The notes under the pieces were generated by a model that ran no database searches, was not told the DNA's origin, and saw nothing but the letters and a program-made list of their open reading frames with translations. The position numbers and the translations under genes were made by a program. Of a stretch of 64,000 nt of DNA, positions 35,375 through 44,682 are shown piece after piece. Each line of letters opens with the position of its first letter. Positions within the stretch are counted from its first letter, which is position 1. The stretch is taken from NCBI RefSeq assembly GCF_031624495.1, contig NZ_JAMQOP010000002.1:744001-808000 (forward strand), read 5' to 3'. The stretch is from Halogeometricum sp. S1BR25-6 (GTDB taxonomy: Archaea > Halobacteriota > Halobacteria > Halobacteriales > Haloferacaceae).

Positions 35375-37195
35375 ATGTCTGACACCGACGCCGACGCTGA
35401 CGCCCCTCCCGCAACCGAATCGAACGCACTCCGGACACCCATCGTCGCCGTTCTCGGGCACGTCGACCACGGCAAGACGACGCTGCTCGACAAGATACGC
35501 GGCTCGGCGGTCTCGGAGGGCGAAGCGGGCGCCATCACCCAGCACATCGGCGCCACGGCGGTCCCGCTCGAAACCGTCTCGCAGATGGCCGGGAGCCTCG
35601 TCAAACCGGAGGACTTCGACCTGCCGGGACTCCTGTTCATCGACACGCCGGGGCACCACTCCTTTTCGACGCTCCGGTCGCGCGGCGGCGCCCTCGCCGA
35701 CATCGCCATCGTCGTCGTCGACGTGAACGACGGCTTCCAACCGCAGACGCTCGAAGCCCTCGACATCCTCAAGCGCACGGGCACGCCGTTCGTCGTCGCC
35801 GCGAACAAGATAGACACGACGCCGGGGTGGAACCCCCAGGACGGGTCGCCCATCCAAGGGAGCTACGAGGGCCAATCCGAGAGCGCCCGCGGGCGACTCG
35901 ACGAGAACCTCTACGAGATAATCGGGAACCTCTCGGACGAGGGGTTCTCCGCCGACCTCTACTGGCGCGTCCAGAACTTCCAGAAGAACGTCGGCGTCGT
36001 CCCCCTCTCGGCGATGACTGGCGAGGGCATCCCGGACCTCCTGGCCGTTCTGATGGGCCTCTCCCAACGCTACATGAAAGAGGAGATGGAGATAGACGTC
36101 TCCGGTCCCGGCGCGGGGACGGTCCTCGAAGTGAAAGAGGAGCGCGGGTTCGGCGCGACGGTCGACGTGGTGCTGTACGACGGGAGCGTCCGCGAGGACG
36201 ACGTCATCGTCGTCGGCGGCGTCAACGGCCCCATCGTCACCGAGGTGCGCGCCCTCCTGCAACCCCGTCCGAACGCCGAAATCCGAACCGAAAAGCGGTT
36301 CGACAAAGTCGACGAGGTGCGCGCGGCGGCCGGGATAAAGATAGCCGCGCCGGACCTCGACGACGCGATGGCGGGCGCGCCCATCCGCGTCGTCCGCGAC
36401 CGGAGCGAGGAGGAGGTCATCGACGACGTCACCTCCGAACTGGCCGAGATAGAGGTCGACACGGCCGACGAGGGCGTCGTCGTCAAGGCCGACACGCTCG
36501 GTAGTCTGGAGGCGATGGCGAACGCCTTGAAGGAGGCCGAGGTGCCCATCCTCCGCGCCGAGGTGGGCGACGTCGCGCCGCGCGACGTGGCCGTCGCGTC
36601 GACGGCCCGCGAGGACGAACACAAGGTCATCCTCGGGTTCAACGTCGACGTCCTGCCGAACGCCGAGGACGAACTCGACGGCGCCGAGGTGCGCCTGTTC
36701 AGCGACGACGTGATATATCAGCTCGTCGAAGAGTACGAGGAGTTCGTCGAGGAACGCCAGCGGGCACAGCAGGAGACGGTGCTGGACAAGATCATCCGCC
36801 CCTGCCGGTTCCGCATCCTCGAAGACCACGTCTTCCGGCAGTCCGGCCCTGCCGTCGTCGGCGTCGAGGTGCTCTCGGGCACGCTGAAGAACAACACGAA
36901 CGTCGCCAAGTGGGAGGGGAGCAAGCCCACCCGCGTCGGCCAACTCTCGGGTATCCAAGAGCAGGGCGAGGACGTCTCGGAGGTCCGCGCCGGCAACCGC
37001 GTCTCCATCGCCATCGACGGCCCCACCGTCGGTCGGCAGATAGAGGAGGGCGACGAACTGTGGACCGAGTTGCCCGAGAAGCACGCGAAGATACTCGAAC
37101 AGGAACTCTCCGACGAGATTCCGGCCGACGAACTCGAAGCGCTGACCGGCTATCTGGACAAGCACCGCCAGCGCGACCCCTTCTGGGGGAAGTAG
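35375..37195 (+). CDS. infB: Translation initiation factor IF-2 (aIF5B)
   Basis: This 606-residue GTPase has G1 GHVDHGKT, G3 DTPGHHSF and G4 NKID, followed by the EF-Tu-like domain II and the C-terminal domains ending [14 protein letters not shown]. aIF5B helps the ribosomal subunits join and positions initiator tRNA. It starts at the ATG at 35375, with no intein insertion. The promoter region is shared with the divergent PRC-barrel gene. Confidence 0.95.
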   Translation: MSDTDADADAPPATESNALRTPIVAVLGHVDHGKTTLLDKIRGSAVSEGEAGAITQHIGATAVPLETVSQMAGSLVKPEDFDLPGLLFIDTPGHHSFSTLRSRGGALADIAIVVVDVNDGFQPQTLEALDILKRTGTPFVVAANKIDTTPGWNPQDGSPIQGSYEGQSESARGRLDENLYEIIGNLSDEGFSADLYWRVQNFQKNVGVVPLSAMTGEGIPDLLAVLMGLSQRYMKEEMEIDVSGPGAGTVLEVKEERGFGATVDVVLYDGSVREDDVIVVGGVNGPIVTEVRALLQPRPNAEIRTEKRFDKVDEVRAAAGIKIAAPDLDDAMAGAPIRVVRDRSEEEVIDDVTSELAEIEVDTADEGVVVKADTLGSLEAMANALKEAEVPILRAEVGDVAPRDVAVASTAREDEHKVILGFNVDVLPNAEDELDGAEVRLFSDDVIYQLVEEYEEFVEERQRAQQETVLDKIIRPCRFRILEDHVFRQSGPAVVGVEVLSGTLKNNTNVAKWEGSKPTRVGQLSGIQEQGEDVSEVRAGNRVSIAIDGPTVGRQIEEGDELWTELPEKHAKILEQELSDEIPADELEALTGYLDKHRQRDPFWGK

Positions 37196-37285
37196 CGGCT
37201 CCGACGACCGAGTCGGATTCGGGACGCTCGGCTGAGAGTAACGTTTAGTACGAATCCGCCGGTAGTGATTCGCGGAGGGAGTACG

Positions 37286-37504
37286 ATGCGCGTCAGGAAA
37301 ACTCCTACTGGCGAGGCGGTCGGACCGGTTCTGCAATCGCGTTACGACTGGCTCTTGGTTACGCTACCGCTCCCGATGCTCCTCGGCGTCGCCGTCGCGG
37401 CGGCCGCCGACGTCCCCGCCGCGTTCGGCGTCAGCGCCGGCGGACTCCCCTCGGCGGCGATGCTACTCTACGCGCTGTTCGTGGACCCGCCGCTCTCGGA
37501 CTGA
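37286..37504 (+). CDS. Small two-helix membrane protein
   Basis: I start at the ATG at 37286 (MRVRKTPTGEAVGPVLQ); a GTG at 37265 would add 7 residues. The 72-residue product has two hydrophobic helices (WLLVTLPLPMLLGVAVAAA and a second) and a short C-terminus ending VDPPLSD. Small proteins of this shape with the MRVRKTP start occur in haloarchaea without known function. Confidence 0.65.
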   Translation: MRVRKTPTGEAVGPVLQSRYDWLLVTLPLPMLLGVAVAAAADVPAAFGVSAGGLPSAAMLLYALFVDPPLSD

Positions 37505-37566
37505 AAAGCGAGTCCCAGCGAGACGAAAGCGGGTCGGACGGGCGGCGCGGAGCCGAGAGAAACGTC

Positions 37567-37947
37567 TTATCGGGCAGTTGGCGTCAGGTCGTCGCCGACG
37601 GCGCTCATCACCTGGAACGCGGCGGAGGCGGCGAGGCCTCGGGCCACTTCGTCGCGGTCGTCGTCGGTGAGGCCCGACTCCAAGTCCTCCTCGTCCGGGG
37701 TGAACCCGGCGCTGATGGGTCGACCGATCGGCGGGTGGACGGCGACGGTGGCCTGCGGCCCGTTCGACCCGTAGGAGAGTTCCGAGCCCACGGCGTAGCC
37801 CTCGGGGAGGTACGTCTGCGTGCGCGAGACGATTCCGGCGACGGCCTCGCGGAGGTGCCGTACCTCCGACGTCGAGAGTTCCGATTCCTCGGGACGACCC
37901 GCGTCCACCACACCGGGCGCGCCCGCGTAAGGGTTGTTTCCGTTCAT
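37567..37947 (-). CDS. DUF5811-like haloarchaeal protein
   Basis: The 126-residue protein starts MNGNNPYAGAPGVVDAG and has a helix (SEVRHLREAVAGIVSRT) and a strand pair GPQATVAVHPPIGR. It ends with a helix VARGLAASAAFQVMS. It has no membrane helix or signal. It resembles DUF5811 proteins of haloarchaea by length and opening residues; the function is unknown. Confidence 0.65.
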   Translation of the reverse strand: MNGNNPYAGAPGVVDAGRPEESELSTSEVRHLREAVAGIVSRTQTYLPEGYAVGSELSYGSNGPQATVAVHPPIGRPISAGFTPDEEDLESGLTDDDRDEVARGLAASAAFQVMSAVGDDLTPTAR

Positions 37948-38028
37948 GAGGATGAGTCGTGGTGCCTACGTGAACGCCGCAGATAAAGCCGTCGGAGGGA
38001 CCGAGAACCGCCGTCGTCGGAACTCGGA

Positions 38029-38499
38029 CTAAAGGATGGACTCGCTCCGTCCGTAGGCGGCGAGTGCGACGGCGGTGGTGTAGCCCTCGCCGTCGTTCTC
38101 GGCGGTCGCCAACGAGACGCGTTCGTCCTCGAACGTCCACTCGCGGAGGCCGCGACCCGCGTCGAGACCCTCCTCGACGGCGCGGCGGACCGCGTCGGGG
38201 TTCTCGCCGGACGCCTCGTAGAACAGGCCCGGACCGGGACCGGTCGTCCACCCGAGACCCGCCGAAACGGTGCCCACGCCGCCGGTGGTCGCCCGCGCCT
38301 GGACGACGGTGAGTCGGTTGCCCGCCGGTCCGAGGTCCGGGGCGGCGTCGACCGCTTCGACCGTCGCCTCCGCGGGGATGACCGAGGAGACGGCGACGAG
38401 GTTGTAGTTGTGGACGTTGGCCGCCGCGAGGGCGGCGTCGTAGGACGCCATCTTCGTGGGGGCGGTACCCACGCCGCGGACGACGTAGATGGTGCTCAT
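38029..38499 (-). CDS. pdaD: Pyruvoyl-dependent arginine decarboxylase
   Basis: This 156-residue proenzyme makes agmatine from arginine, which archaea need for polyamines and for agmatidine in tRNA-Ile. The self-cleavage site is the Ser38-Ser39 pair in NLVAVSSVIP, which would leave a pyruvoyl group on the alpha chain. The N-terminal MSTIYVVRGVGTAPT and ATTGGVGTVSAGLGW segments fit the family. A CCTTATTC element about 25 nt upstream of the ATG suggests a leaderless transcript. It is downstream of pan in the same direction, but with a gap of about 100 bp. Confidence 0.9.
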   Translation of the reverse strand: MSTIYVVRGVGTAPTKMASYDAALAAANVHNYNLVAVSSVIPAEATVEAVDAAPDLGPAGNRLTVVQARATTGGVGTVSAGLGWTTGPGPGLFYEASGENPDAVRRAVEEGLDAGRGLREWTFEDERVSLATAENDGEGYTTAVALAAYGRSESIL

Positions 38500-38604
38500 C
38501 GTCGGAGAACGTCGCCGCGGAGAATAAGGGGTTACGGAACGCCGGTCGACGCGGGCCGCGCGCGGCGCGGCCGCGAAGTGCCCCTCGGGCGTCTCGCGTC
38601 GGCG

Positions 38605-39834
38605 TCAGTACTGGTAGTCGGTGAGACCGGGAATCGAGGTCGACTCCTCGGAGTCGCGCAGTTTCTCGAGGGCGTCGTCGAAGTCCTCGCGGCGGACCTC
38701 GGTGCGTTCGTCGCGGATGGCGTACATGCCCGCTTCCGTCGTCAGCGAGGCGATGTCGGCGCCGGAGTAGCCGTCGAGTTCCTCGGCGAGTTCCTCGAAG
38801 TCCACGCCGTCGGCGACGTTCATCTCCTTGGTGTGAATCTCCAGAATCTTCACGCGACCCTCGGGGCCGGGGTTCGGCACCTCGATGAGGCGGTCGAAGC
38901 GGCCCGGCCGGAGGATGGCCTCGTCCAGCATGTCGAAGCGGTTCGTCGCCGCGATGATGCGAATCTCGCCGCGGTCGTCGAAGCCGTCCATCTCGGACAG
39001 CAGTTGCATCATCGTGCGCTGGACCTCGGCGTCGCCGGACGTCTTCGAGTCCGTGCGCTTCGAGGCGACGGCGTCTATCTCGTCGATGAAGATGACGGCG
39101 GGTTCGCGGTCGGCCGCGAGTTCGAAGAGGTCGCGGACGAGGCGCGAGCCCTCGCCGATGAACTTCCGGACGAGTTCGGAGCCGGCCATCTTGATGAACG
39201 TCGCGTCCGTCTCGTTCGCGACGGCCTTCGCCAGCATCGTCTTCCCGGTACCTGGCGGGCCGTGCAGGAGGACGCCGGACGGCGGTTCGACGCCGACCTT
39301 CTCGAACATCTCGGGGTTCGTGAGGGGGTCCTCGACGGCCTCGCGGACCTCGCGGACCTGCTCGTCGATGCCGCCGATGTCGTCGTACGTCACGTCGGGG
39401 GAGGCGTCCACCTCCATCGCCTGCGCGCGCGAGTCCGTCTCGTCGTCGAGGACGGACTGGATGGCGAACGAGTCGTTGATGGCCACCCGGTCGCCCGCCT
39501 CAACCTGCGATTCGAGGTGCGGGGAGGTGTCGGTGAGAACCTCCTGGTTGTTGCCGTGTTGCTTGATGACGACGCCGTCGTCGGTGACCTCCTCGACCGT
39601 CGCGATGTACAGCGAGGAGGTCTTCAGCGTCTCGTTGCGACGCTTCAGTTGGTCGACCTCGTCTTGTAGGTCGTCCCGACGGTCTGTCGCCTCCGAGAGG
39701 CGGTCGTCGAGTTCTCGGTTGACCTCGGTGAGACGCTCGAAATGCTGCCGGAGCGCAGACAGCCGTTCGGCGTCCGACATCTCGGGGTCGAGGTCGAGCC
39801 GAGGACGTTCGGGAAGCGAGGGGCTTCTAGACAT
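38605..39834 (-). CDS. pan: Proteasome-activating nucleotidase (PAN)
   Basis: This 409-residue AAA+ ATPase unfolds proteins for the 20S proteasome. It has an N-terminal coiled coil (residues about 15-70), an OB domain, Walker A GPPGTGKT, Walker B VIFIDEIDA and a second region of homology with NRFDMLDEAILRPGRFDR. The extreme C-terminus is ...DYQY, so the last three residues are YQY, not the usual HbYX with Tyr in the penultimate position. The ATG at 39834 has a TATA-like element 25-32 nt upstream. Confidence 0.95.
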   Translation of the reverse strand: MSRSPSLPERPRLDLDPEMSDAERLSALRQHFERLTEVNRELDDRLSEATDRRDDLQDEVDQLKRRNETLKTSSLYIATVEEVTDDGVVIKQHGNNQEVLTDTSPHLESQVEAGDRVAINDSFAIQSVLDDETDSRAQAMEVDASPDVTYDDIGGIDEQVREVREAVEDPLTNPEMFEKVGVEPPSGVLLHGPPGTGKTMLAKAVANETDATFIKMAGSELVRKFIGEGSRLVRDLFELAADREPAVIFIDEIDAVASKRTDSKTSGDAEVQRTMMQLLSEMDGFDDRGEIRIIAATNRFDMLDEAILRPGRFDRLIEVPNPGPEGRVKILEIHTKEMNVADGVDFEELAEELDGYSGADIASLTTEAGMYAIRDERTEVRREDFDDALEKLRDSEESTSIPGLTDYQY

Positions 39835-39858
39835 CTGCTATCGAGGCTTGGAGGTGCG

Positions 39859-39866
39859 CATAAATG
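39859..39866 (-). promoter_or_regulatory. TATA-like box of pan
   Basis: The reverse strand reads CATTTATG, 25-32 nt before the ATG at 39834. This fits a leaderless transcript. Confidence 0.5.
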
Positions 39867-39940
39867 TGCCTTTGGGTACCCCGGAGGTTTTGTGACCGCC
39901 CGTCTCCGGGAGCGAACGGCCGAAACCCACAAGTGGTGTC

Positions 39941-40993
39941 TCAGTCTCCGGCGGGGGAGTCGGTCCGCCGGAACCGAAGTTCGAAGGCGCTGCCCGTCGG
40001 GTCGCGCGGCCGATAGCGCACTGACCCGCCGTAGAACGCCAGCAGTCGGTCGACGAAAAAGAGGCTGAGTCCCTGTCCGTGCCTGAGTTGGGACTCTTCG
40101 GTGCGGCCGAACAGATACTCCGAGCGGTCGGCGTCGATACCCAGTCCGTCGTCCTCGACGGTCAGCGTCACCGCCGCGTCCGTCGCCGTCGCCGACAGCC
40201 ACACCGTCGCTTCCTCGGCGTCGTTGTACTCGACGGCGTTCTCGACGACGGCGCCGACAGCGCGGGGAAGCGCCTCGTCCGCGAGCACCCAGAGAGGGGA
40301 GTCGGGGAGGTCGAGGTGGAAGGTGGCCTCGTCGGCGCGCACCGCGTGCGTCGCCTGCCCCCCGCCCCCGACGTCGTCGACGACCGCCTCCACCGTCGCA
40401 GTGAGGTCGACCGGAACGAGCGCCGACGAGGAGCGTTCGAGGAGTTCGTGCAGGTCGCGGGCCGTCTCGGCGCGTTCGAGCAGTCGGTCGACGCGGCGTA
40501 TCGCCTGGTCGACGAGTTCGCGCTCCTCGGCCGGGACGGCGTCCCGCACCGTCGAGAGCACGCCGCCGACGACGTTCGCGTCGTTCCGGACGTTGTGTCT
40601 GAGCACCCGGTTCAGCACGCTGACCGTCTGCTCGCTCCGGCGCCGCGCCGAGAGGTCGATGAAGATGCCCGTGTAGCCGACCAGTTCGCCGTCGTCGACG
40701 AGCGGAAACGTCGTCCCGCGGCCGTAGGCGCGTTCGCCGGACTTCGTGACCGCCTCCAGCTCCCCCTCCCACGGTTCGCCGACAGCGAGGCGGGCGGTCA
40801 TCGCCTCGTACGTCTGGGGGTCGTTCACGAGAAACAGCGGGAGGGTCCCGAGCATCTCCTCGCGGGAGTAGCCGGTGAACTCCAAGCAGGCCTGATTCAC
40901 GTCGACGATGGCGAACGACTCGTCGGTCACCACCGTCGGGTTCGGCGTCTCGTGGAGTATCAGCGGGTAGACTTCGGGCGGGAGCGAATTCAT
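39941..40993 (-). CDS. PAS-domain sensor histidine kinase
   Basis: I start at the ATG at 40993 (MNSLPPEVYPLIL). The 350-residue soluble protein has a PAS domain (NPTVVTDESFAIVDVNQACL), a His-kinase dimerisation helix with LRHNVRNDANVV (phospho-His in LRHNVRND) and an ATPase domain with N box VVENAVEYND and G box VEDDGLGIDAD. It has no membrane helix and no receiver domain, so a separate response regulator is expected elsewhere. The ligand is unknown. Confidence 0.92.
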   Translation of the reverse strand: MNSLPPEVYPLILHETPNPTVVTDESFAIVDVNQACLEFTGYSREEMLGTLPLFLVNDPQTYEAMTARLAVGEPWEGELEAVTKSGERAYGRGTTFPLVDDGELVGYTGIFIDLSARRRSEQTVSVLNRVLRHNVRNDANVVGGVLSTVRDAVPAEERELVDQAIRRVDRLLERAETARDLHELLERSSSALVPVDLTATVEAVVDDVGGGGQATHAVRADEATFHLDLPDSPLWVLADEALPRAVGAVVENAVEYNDAEEATVWLSATATDAAVTLTVEDDGLGIDADRSEYLFGRTEESQLRHGQGLSLFFVDRLLAFYGGSVRYRPRDPTGSAFELRFRRTDSPAGD

Positions 40994-41046
40994 ATCACGG
41001 TTCGTACCTATCGGGGAACGAACGTACCGAGGAGGCAGACCCGAAT

Positions 41047-41523
41047 CTATCTTTCGGTGGAACCGACGCGTTCGCCCTGGTAGCTTCCGTCGTACACGCC
41101 GTCGTGATTCGCCCGCGCGAGGACCAGTTGAGCGACGCGCGCGCCGGGTTCGAGTTCGACGTCGTAGTGGACCTGCAACAGACCCTCCCCCCGCCCCTCG
41201 TATCCGGCGTCCCAGACGGCCGTGTTGAGCATGCAGGAGTTGCGCATGAGCGACGACCGGGGGTAGAGAAACCCGACGTGCCCCTCGGGGATGGCTATCG
41301 TCTCGGCGTACTGGAGGACGTACCCGCCCGGCGGGAGGACGTAGACGCCGTCGTCGAGGGAGACGGACTCGCGGTCCCCGATTCGCTTCCCGTCGACGCC
41401 CAGTCGCCCCGGCGAGACCTGTTCGAGCACCGACTCCAGCGTCAGGTCGACGCCGTTCGGTTGGACCTGCGAGTCGGCCGTCGGTTCGACGTGGTCGGCG
41501 ACGAACGCGCCTGAACGGAACAT
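41047..41523 (-). CDS. dut: dUTPase/dCTP deaminase family nucleotidohydrolase
   Basis: I start at the ATG at 41523 (MFRSGAFVADHV). The 158-residue trimeric enzyme family hydrolyses dUTP (or deaminates dCTP) to keep uracil out of DNA. Motifs are VQPNGVDLTLE, the nucleotide-binding YPRSSLMRNSCML and VWDAGYEGRGEG. The VYVLPPGGYVLQYAE strand and the lack of the deaminase-specific extension favour dUTPase, but the bifunctional form cannot be excluded. Confidence 0.85.
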   Translation of the reverse strand: MFRSGAFVADHVEPTADSQVQPNGVDLTLESVLEQVSPGRLGVDGKRIGDRESVSLDDGVYVLPPGGYVLQYAETIAIPEGHVGFLYPRSSLMRNSCMLNTAVWDAGYEGRGEGLLQVHYDVELEPGARVAQLVLARANHDGVYDGSYQGERVGSTER

Positions 41524-41851
41524 ACCGGGGAGCGTTCGAGGAGACGCAAAGCGCTGTCGTTCCGCGCCGGGCGGGGACGTGGTGCGACCGGTCCGTAGCC
41601 GTCGAATCGCGAGCGGAGATTCCGGGTGTTCTCCCCCCGCGGAACGGTGACAACGTACGGACAGTTTGGCCGCGGTAGCGCCGACGATGCTGATTTCGGG
41701 GGCGAGAAACGTTCGCGCCAGCGAGTCAGTATCGCCCGTCAACGCGTACGTTCATCATTATCTAAGGCGGATTGAATATGCGTATAAGGGACATACCTCC
41801 GACCTCAAACACGCGGGATTTATAATCGTAGACGGTCGAAATTAGGACGAT
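41524..41851. other. 328-bp intergenic region with the aconitase promoter
   Basis: The left 200 bases show no coding sequence; from 41750 the region is AT-rich (TTATCTAAGG, GAATATGCG). It ends in the aconitase promoter (TTTATAAT at 41819). No RNA gene is recognisable. Confidence 0.5.
41819..41826 (+). promoter_or_regulatory. TATA box of the aconitase gene
   Basis: TTTATAAT lies 26-33 nt before the ATG at 41852, preceded by a CGGGA BRE-like sequence. The spacing implies a leaderless or nearly leaderless mRNA. Confidence 0.65.
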
Positions 41852-43831
41852 ATGGGACAGACGCTTACGGAGAAAATTCTCGACGATCACCTCGTCGAAG
41901 GGGAACTCGAACCCGGAGAGGAGATCGGAATCGAGATCGATCAGGTCCTGACACAGGACACGACTGGGACGATGGTCTGGCTTCAGTTCGAGGCGCTCGA
42001 ACTCGACGAAATCCAGACGGAACTGGCGGCGCAGTACTGCGACCACCAGACCTACCAGTTCGACTTCAAGAACACCGACGACCACCGCTTCCTCCGTTCG
42101 GCGGCGGGCACGTACGGCGCGCACTTCTCGCGCCCCGGCAACGGTATCTGCCACAACGTCCACAAGGAGAACTTCGCCGCGCCCGGCAAGACGCTCCTCG
42201 GGTCGGACTCGCACACGCCGACGCCCGGCGGTCTCGGCGAACTCGCCATCGGCGCCGGCGGTCTCGACATCTCCGTCGCCATGGGCGGCGGCGCCTACTA
42301 CGTCGAGATGCCGGAGGTCGTCAACATCCGCCTCGAAGGTGAACTCCCCGAGTGGGCCACCGCGAAGGACGTTATCCTCCACCTGCTCCGCGAGCTCTCC
42401 GTGAAGGGCGGCGTCGGCAAGGTGTTCGAGTACACCGGTCCCGGCGCGGACTCGCTGACCGTCCCCGAGCGGACGACCATCACCAACATGGGTACGGAAC
42501 TCGGCGCGACGTCCTCCATCTTCGGCACGGACGAGAAGACGAAGGACTACCTCGCCCGGCAGGACCGCGAGGACGAGTACGTCGAGCTCTCGCCCGACGA
42601 GGACGCCGAGTACGCCGACCAGATCACGGTCGACCTCTCGGACCTCGAACCCCTCATCGCCAAGCCGTCGATGCCCGACAACGTCGTGCCCGTCAGCGAA
42701 GTCGCGGGCGAGTCGGTCGACCAGGTCATCGTCGGTTCCTGTACGAACGGCGGCTACGAGGACATCCTCCCGGCCGCGAAGATGCTCGAGGACCGCGAGG
42801 TCAACAAGAAGACCGAGATGATCGTCGCGCCCGGTTCGAAGCAGGCCTCCGAGATTCTCGCGCGACAGGGTTGGACCGCCGAGATGATGGCCGCCGGGGT
42901 CAACTTCTCCGAGGCGACGTGCGGTGCCTGCATCGGCATCGGTCACGTTCCGGCCTCCGACTCCGTCTCGCTGCGGACGTTCAACCGGAACTTCGAGGGT
43001 CGCTCCGGCATCGAGGACGACTCCGTCTACCTCTGCTCGCCGGAAGTCGCCGCCGCCGCGGCGCTGAAGGGCGAAATCGTCGACCCGCGCGACCTCGCCG
43101 ACGAACTCGGTGACATGGAAGCGCCCGGCATCGAACTGCCCGACAAGTACGACGGCTCGAAGGCCGACCTCATCTCGCCCGACGAGGCCGTCGACGACGA
43201 ACTCATCAAGGGTCCGAACATCGGTAACGCGCCCATCGGCGAGCCGCTTGAGGCCGACATCCGCGGTGAGGCCCTCCTGAAGATGGAGGACAACATCACC
43301 ACGGACCACATCATCCCGGCCACCTCGGACATCCTCAAGTTCCGCTCGAACATCGAGAAGCTCTCGGAGTTCACGCTCTCGCGCGTCGACGACACGTTCG
43401 CGCAGCGAGCGATGGACTCGGACGGCGGCGTCCTCGTCGCCGGCGAGAACTACGGTCAGGGCTCCTCGCGCGAGCACGCCGCCATGTGCCCGCAGTTCCT
43501 CGGCATCGAGGCCGTGCTGGCGCAGTCGTTCGCCCGCATCCACAAGGCGAACCTGTTCAACTTCGGCATCCTGCCGCTCGCCATCGACGAAGAGACCTAC
43601 GAGAAGATAGAGCAGGGCGACGACATCGAAGTCGTCACCGACGTCGCAGAGGCCGTCAACGCCGGCGAGGACGAGTTCACCGTCCGCGTGAACGACGACT
43701 GGGAGGCCACCGCGACGCTCAACGCCTCCGAACGCGAGCGCCGTATCCTCGCGGCCGGCGGTAAGCTCCGCCTCACGAAGGAGCAGTACGCCGAAGAGGA
43801 CGGTAGCGGCGCGACGCCCGCCGACGACTGA
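41852..43831 (+). CDS. acn: Aconitate hydratase
   Basis: This 659-residue enzyme isomerises citrate to isocitrate in the TCA cycle, feeding isocitrate dehydrogenase and the isocitrate lyase encoded at 20.9 kb. The 4Fe-4S cluster cysteines are visible as Cys297 (VGSCTNGGYED) and Cys357 with Cys360 (CGACIGIG). The swivelling C-terminal domain has QGSSREHAAM. It is of the compact archaeal/mitochondrial-like type. It is monocistronic, with a T-run terminator about 35 nt after the stop. Confidence 0.95.
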   Translation: MGQTLTEKILDDHLVEGELEPGEEIGIEIDQVLTQDTTGTMVWLQFEALELDEIQTELAAQYCDHQTYQFDFKNTDDHRFLRSAAGTYGAHFSRPGNGICHNVHKENFAAPGKTLLGSDSHTPTPGGLGELAIGAGGLDISVAMGGGAYYVEMPEVVNIRLEGELPEWATAKDVILHLLRELSVKGGVGKVFEYTGPGADSLTVPERTTITNMGTELGATSSIFGTDEKTKDYLARQDREDEYVELSPDEDAEYADQITVDLSDLEPLIAKPSMPDNVVPVSEVAGESVDQVIVGSCTNGGYEDILPAAKMLEDREVNKKTEMIVAPGSKQASEILARQGWTAEMMAAGVNFSEATCGACIGIGHVPASDSVSLRTFNRNFEGRSGIEDDSVYLCSPEVAAAAALKGEIVDPRDLADELGDMEAPGIELPDKYDGSKADLISPDEAVDDELIKGPNIGNAPIGEPLEADIRGEALLKMEDNITTDHIIPATSDILKFRSNIEKLSEFTLSRVDDTFAQRAMDSDGGVLVAGENYGQGSSREHAAMCPQFLGIEAVLAQSFARIHKANLFNFGILPLAIDEETYEKIEQGDDIEVVTDVAEAVNAGEDEFTVRVNDDWEATATLNASERERRILAAGGKLRLTKEQYAEEDGSGATPADD

Positions 43832-43862
43832 GGACTGATCGGTCCGGTACGCCGACACGCCG

Positions 43863-43871
43863 TTCTTTTTT
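43863..43871 (+). terminator. Oligo-T terminator after aconitase
   Basis: TTCTTTTTT lies 32 nt downstream of the aconitase stop codon, in otherwise GC-rich DNA. Archaeal RNA polymerase terminates at such T-runs without needing a hairpin. Confidence 0.6.
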
Positions 43872-43995
43872 GACCCCCGCGACCGAGAGCGGCGACGCCG
43901 GCCGTCGCGGGAGTTCCCCGGCCGCGACGCATCGCGAACGCGTTCGGTGCGACCGACCAGCGCATTTTTGCGCGAGCCCGTTCTATCCACAGGGA

Positions 43996-44535
43996 GTGAG
44001 CGAGGGAACCCCCGAACCGAACGGCGGGACGGCCGACGGCGCGACGGACGCCGACGCGACGGCGAACGGCCCGCTGGCGGACGTGACGGTCCGCGGGGCG
44101 GAGCGCGCGGACCTGCTGGACGTGCTTCGCATCGAGAAGCGCTGTTTCACGGAGCCGTGGCCGTACACGGCGTTCGAGTCGTTCCTCGAGGAACCTGGCT
44201 TTCTCGTCGCCGAACGGGAAGGGAGCGTCGTCGGCTACGTCGTCGCCGACGTGATGCCGAACCACGGCCGCGACATCGGCCACGTCAAGGACATCGCCGT
44301 CGCCCCCGAGGCGCGCGGCCTCGGCCTCGGGCGGTGCCTCCTCCGGCGCGGACTCCTCTCGCTGTCGTTCTCGGGGGCCGCCGTCGTCAAACTCGAAGTT
44401 CGCGTCGGGAACGACCCGGCGTTGTCGCTGTACCGGGACGTCGGGTTCGACCCCGCTCAGCGGGTCCCCTCGTACTACGCCGACGGCGAGGACGCCTACC
44501 TCATGATGCTCGACCTGAGCGAGTGGCACGGCTGA
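43996..44535 (+). CDS. rimI: Protein N-terminal acetyltransferase RimI/Ard1-type
   Basis: I start at a GTG (43996) that opens an acidic N-terminus (VSEGTPEPNGG), giving 179 residues. The GNAT domain has the acetyl-CoA loop EARGLGLGRCLL, preceded by VKDIAVAPE, and the C-terminal strand PALSLYRDVGFDP followed by YYADGEDAYLM. Archaeal RimI/Ard1 proteins acetylate the N-terminus of many proteins. The upstream frame extension to 43870 is less likely. Confidence 0.9.
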   Translation: MSEGTPEPNGGTADGATDADATANGPLADVTVRGAERADLLDVLRIEKRCFTEPWPYTAFESFLEEPGFLVAEREGSVVGYVVADVMPNHGRDIGHVKDIAVAPEARGLGLGRCLLRRGLLSLSFSGAAVVKLEVRVGNDPALSLYRDVGFDPAQRVPSYYADGEDAYLMMLDLSEWHG

Positions 44536-44682
44536 GGCGCGGTCGTTCGGACCGCCGTCCCGGTTCTCCCCCCTCCGCCTCCGCTCTCCTCTCCACCGCC
44601 TCCGCTCTCTTCCCCACCGCCGCGTTCGACGACCGTCCCGTCCTGCGACAGGGTGATACTTCTCGGTCACGAGTACCCGCCA

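Noticed and set aside
35069-37336. 755-codon minus-strand frame over the IF-2 gene
   Set aside because: It is a shadow of the GC-rich infB gene on the other strand; its translation is low in structure and rich in Val/Asp/Arg.
41524-41742. N-terminal extension of the dUTPase frame
   Set aside because: Ser/Arg-rich and outside the conserved domain, which starts at MFRSGAF.
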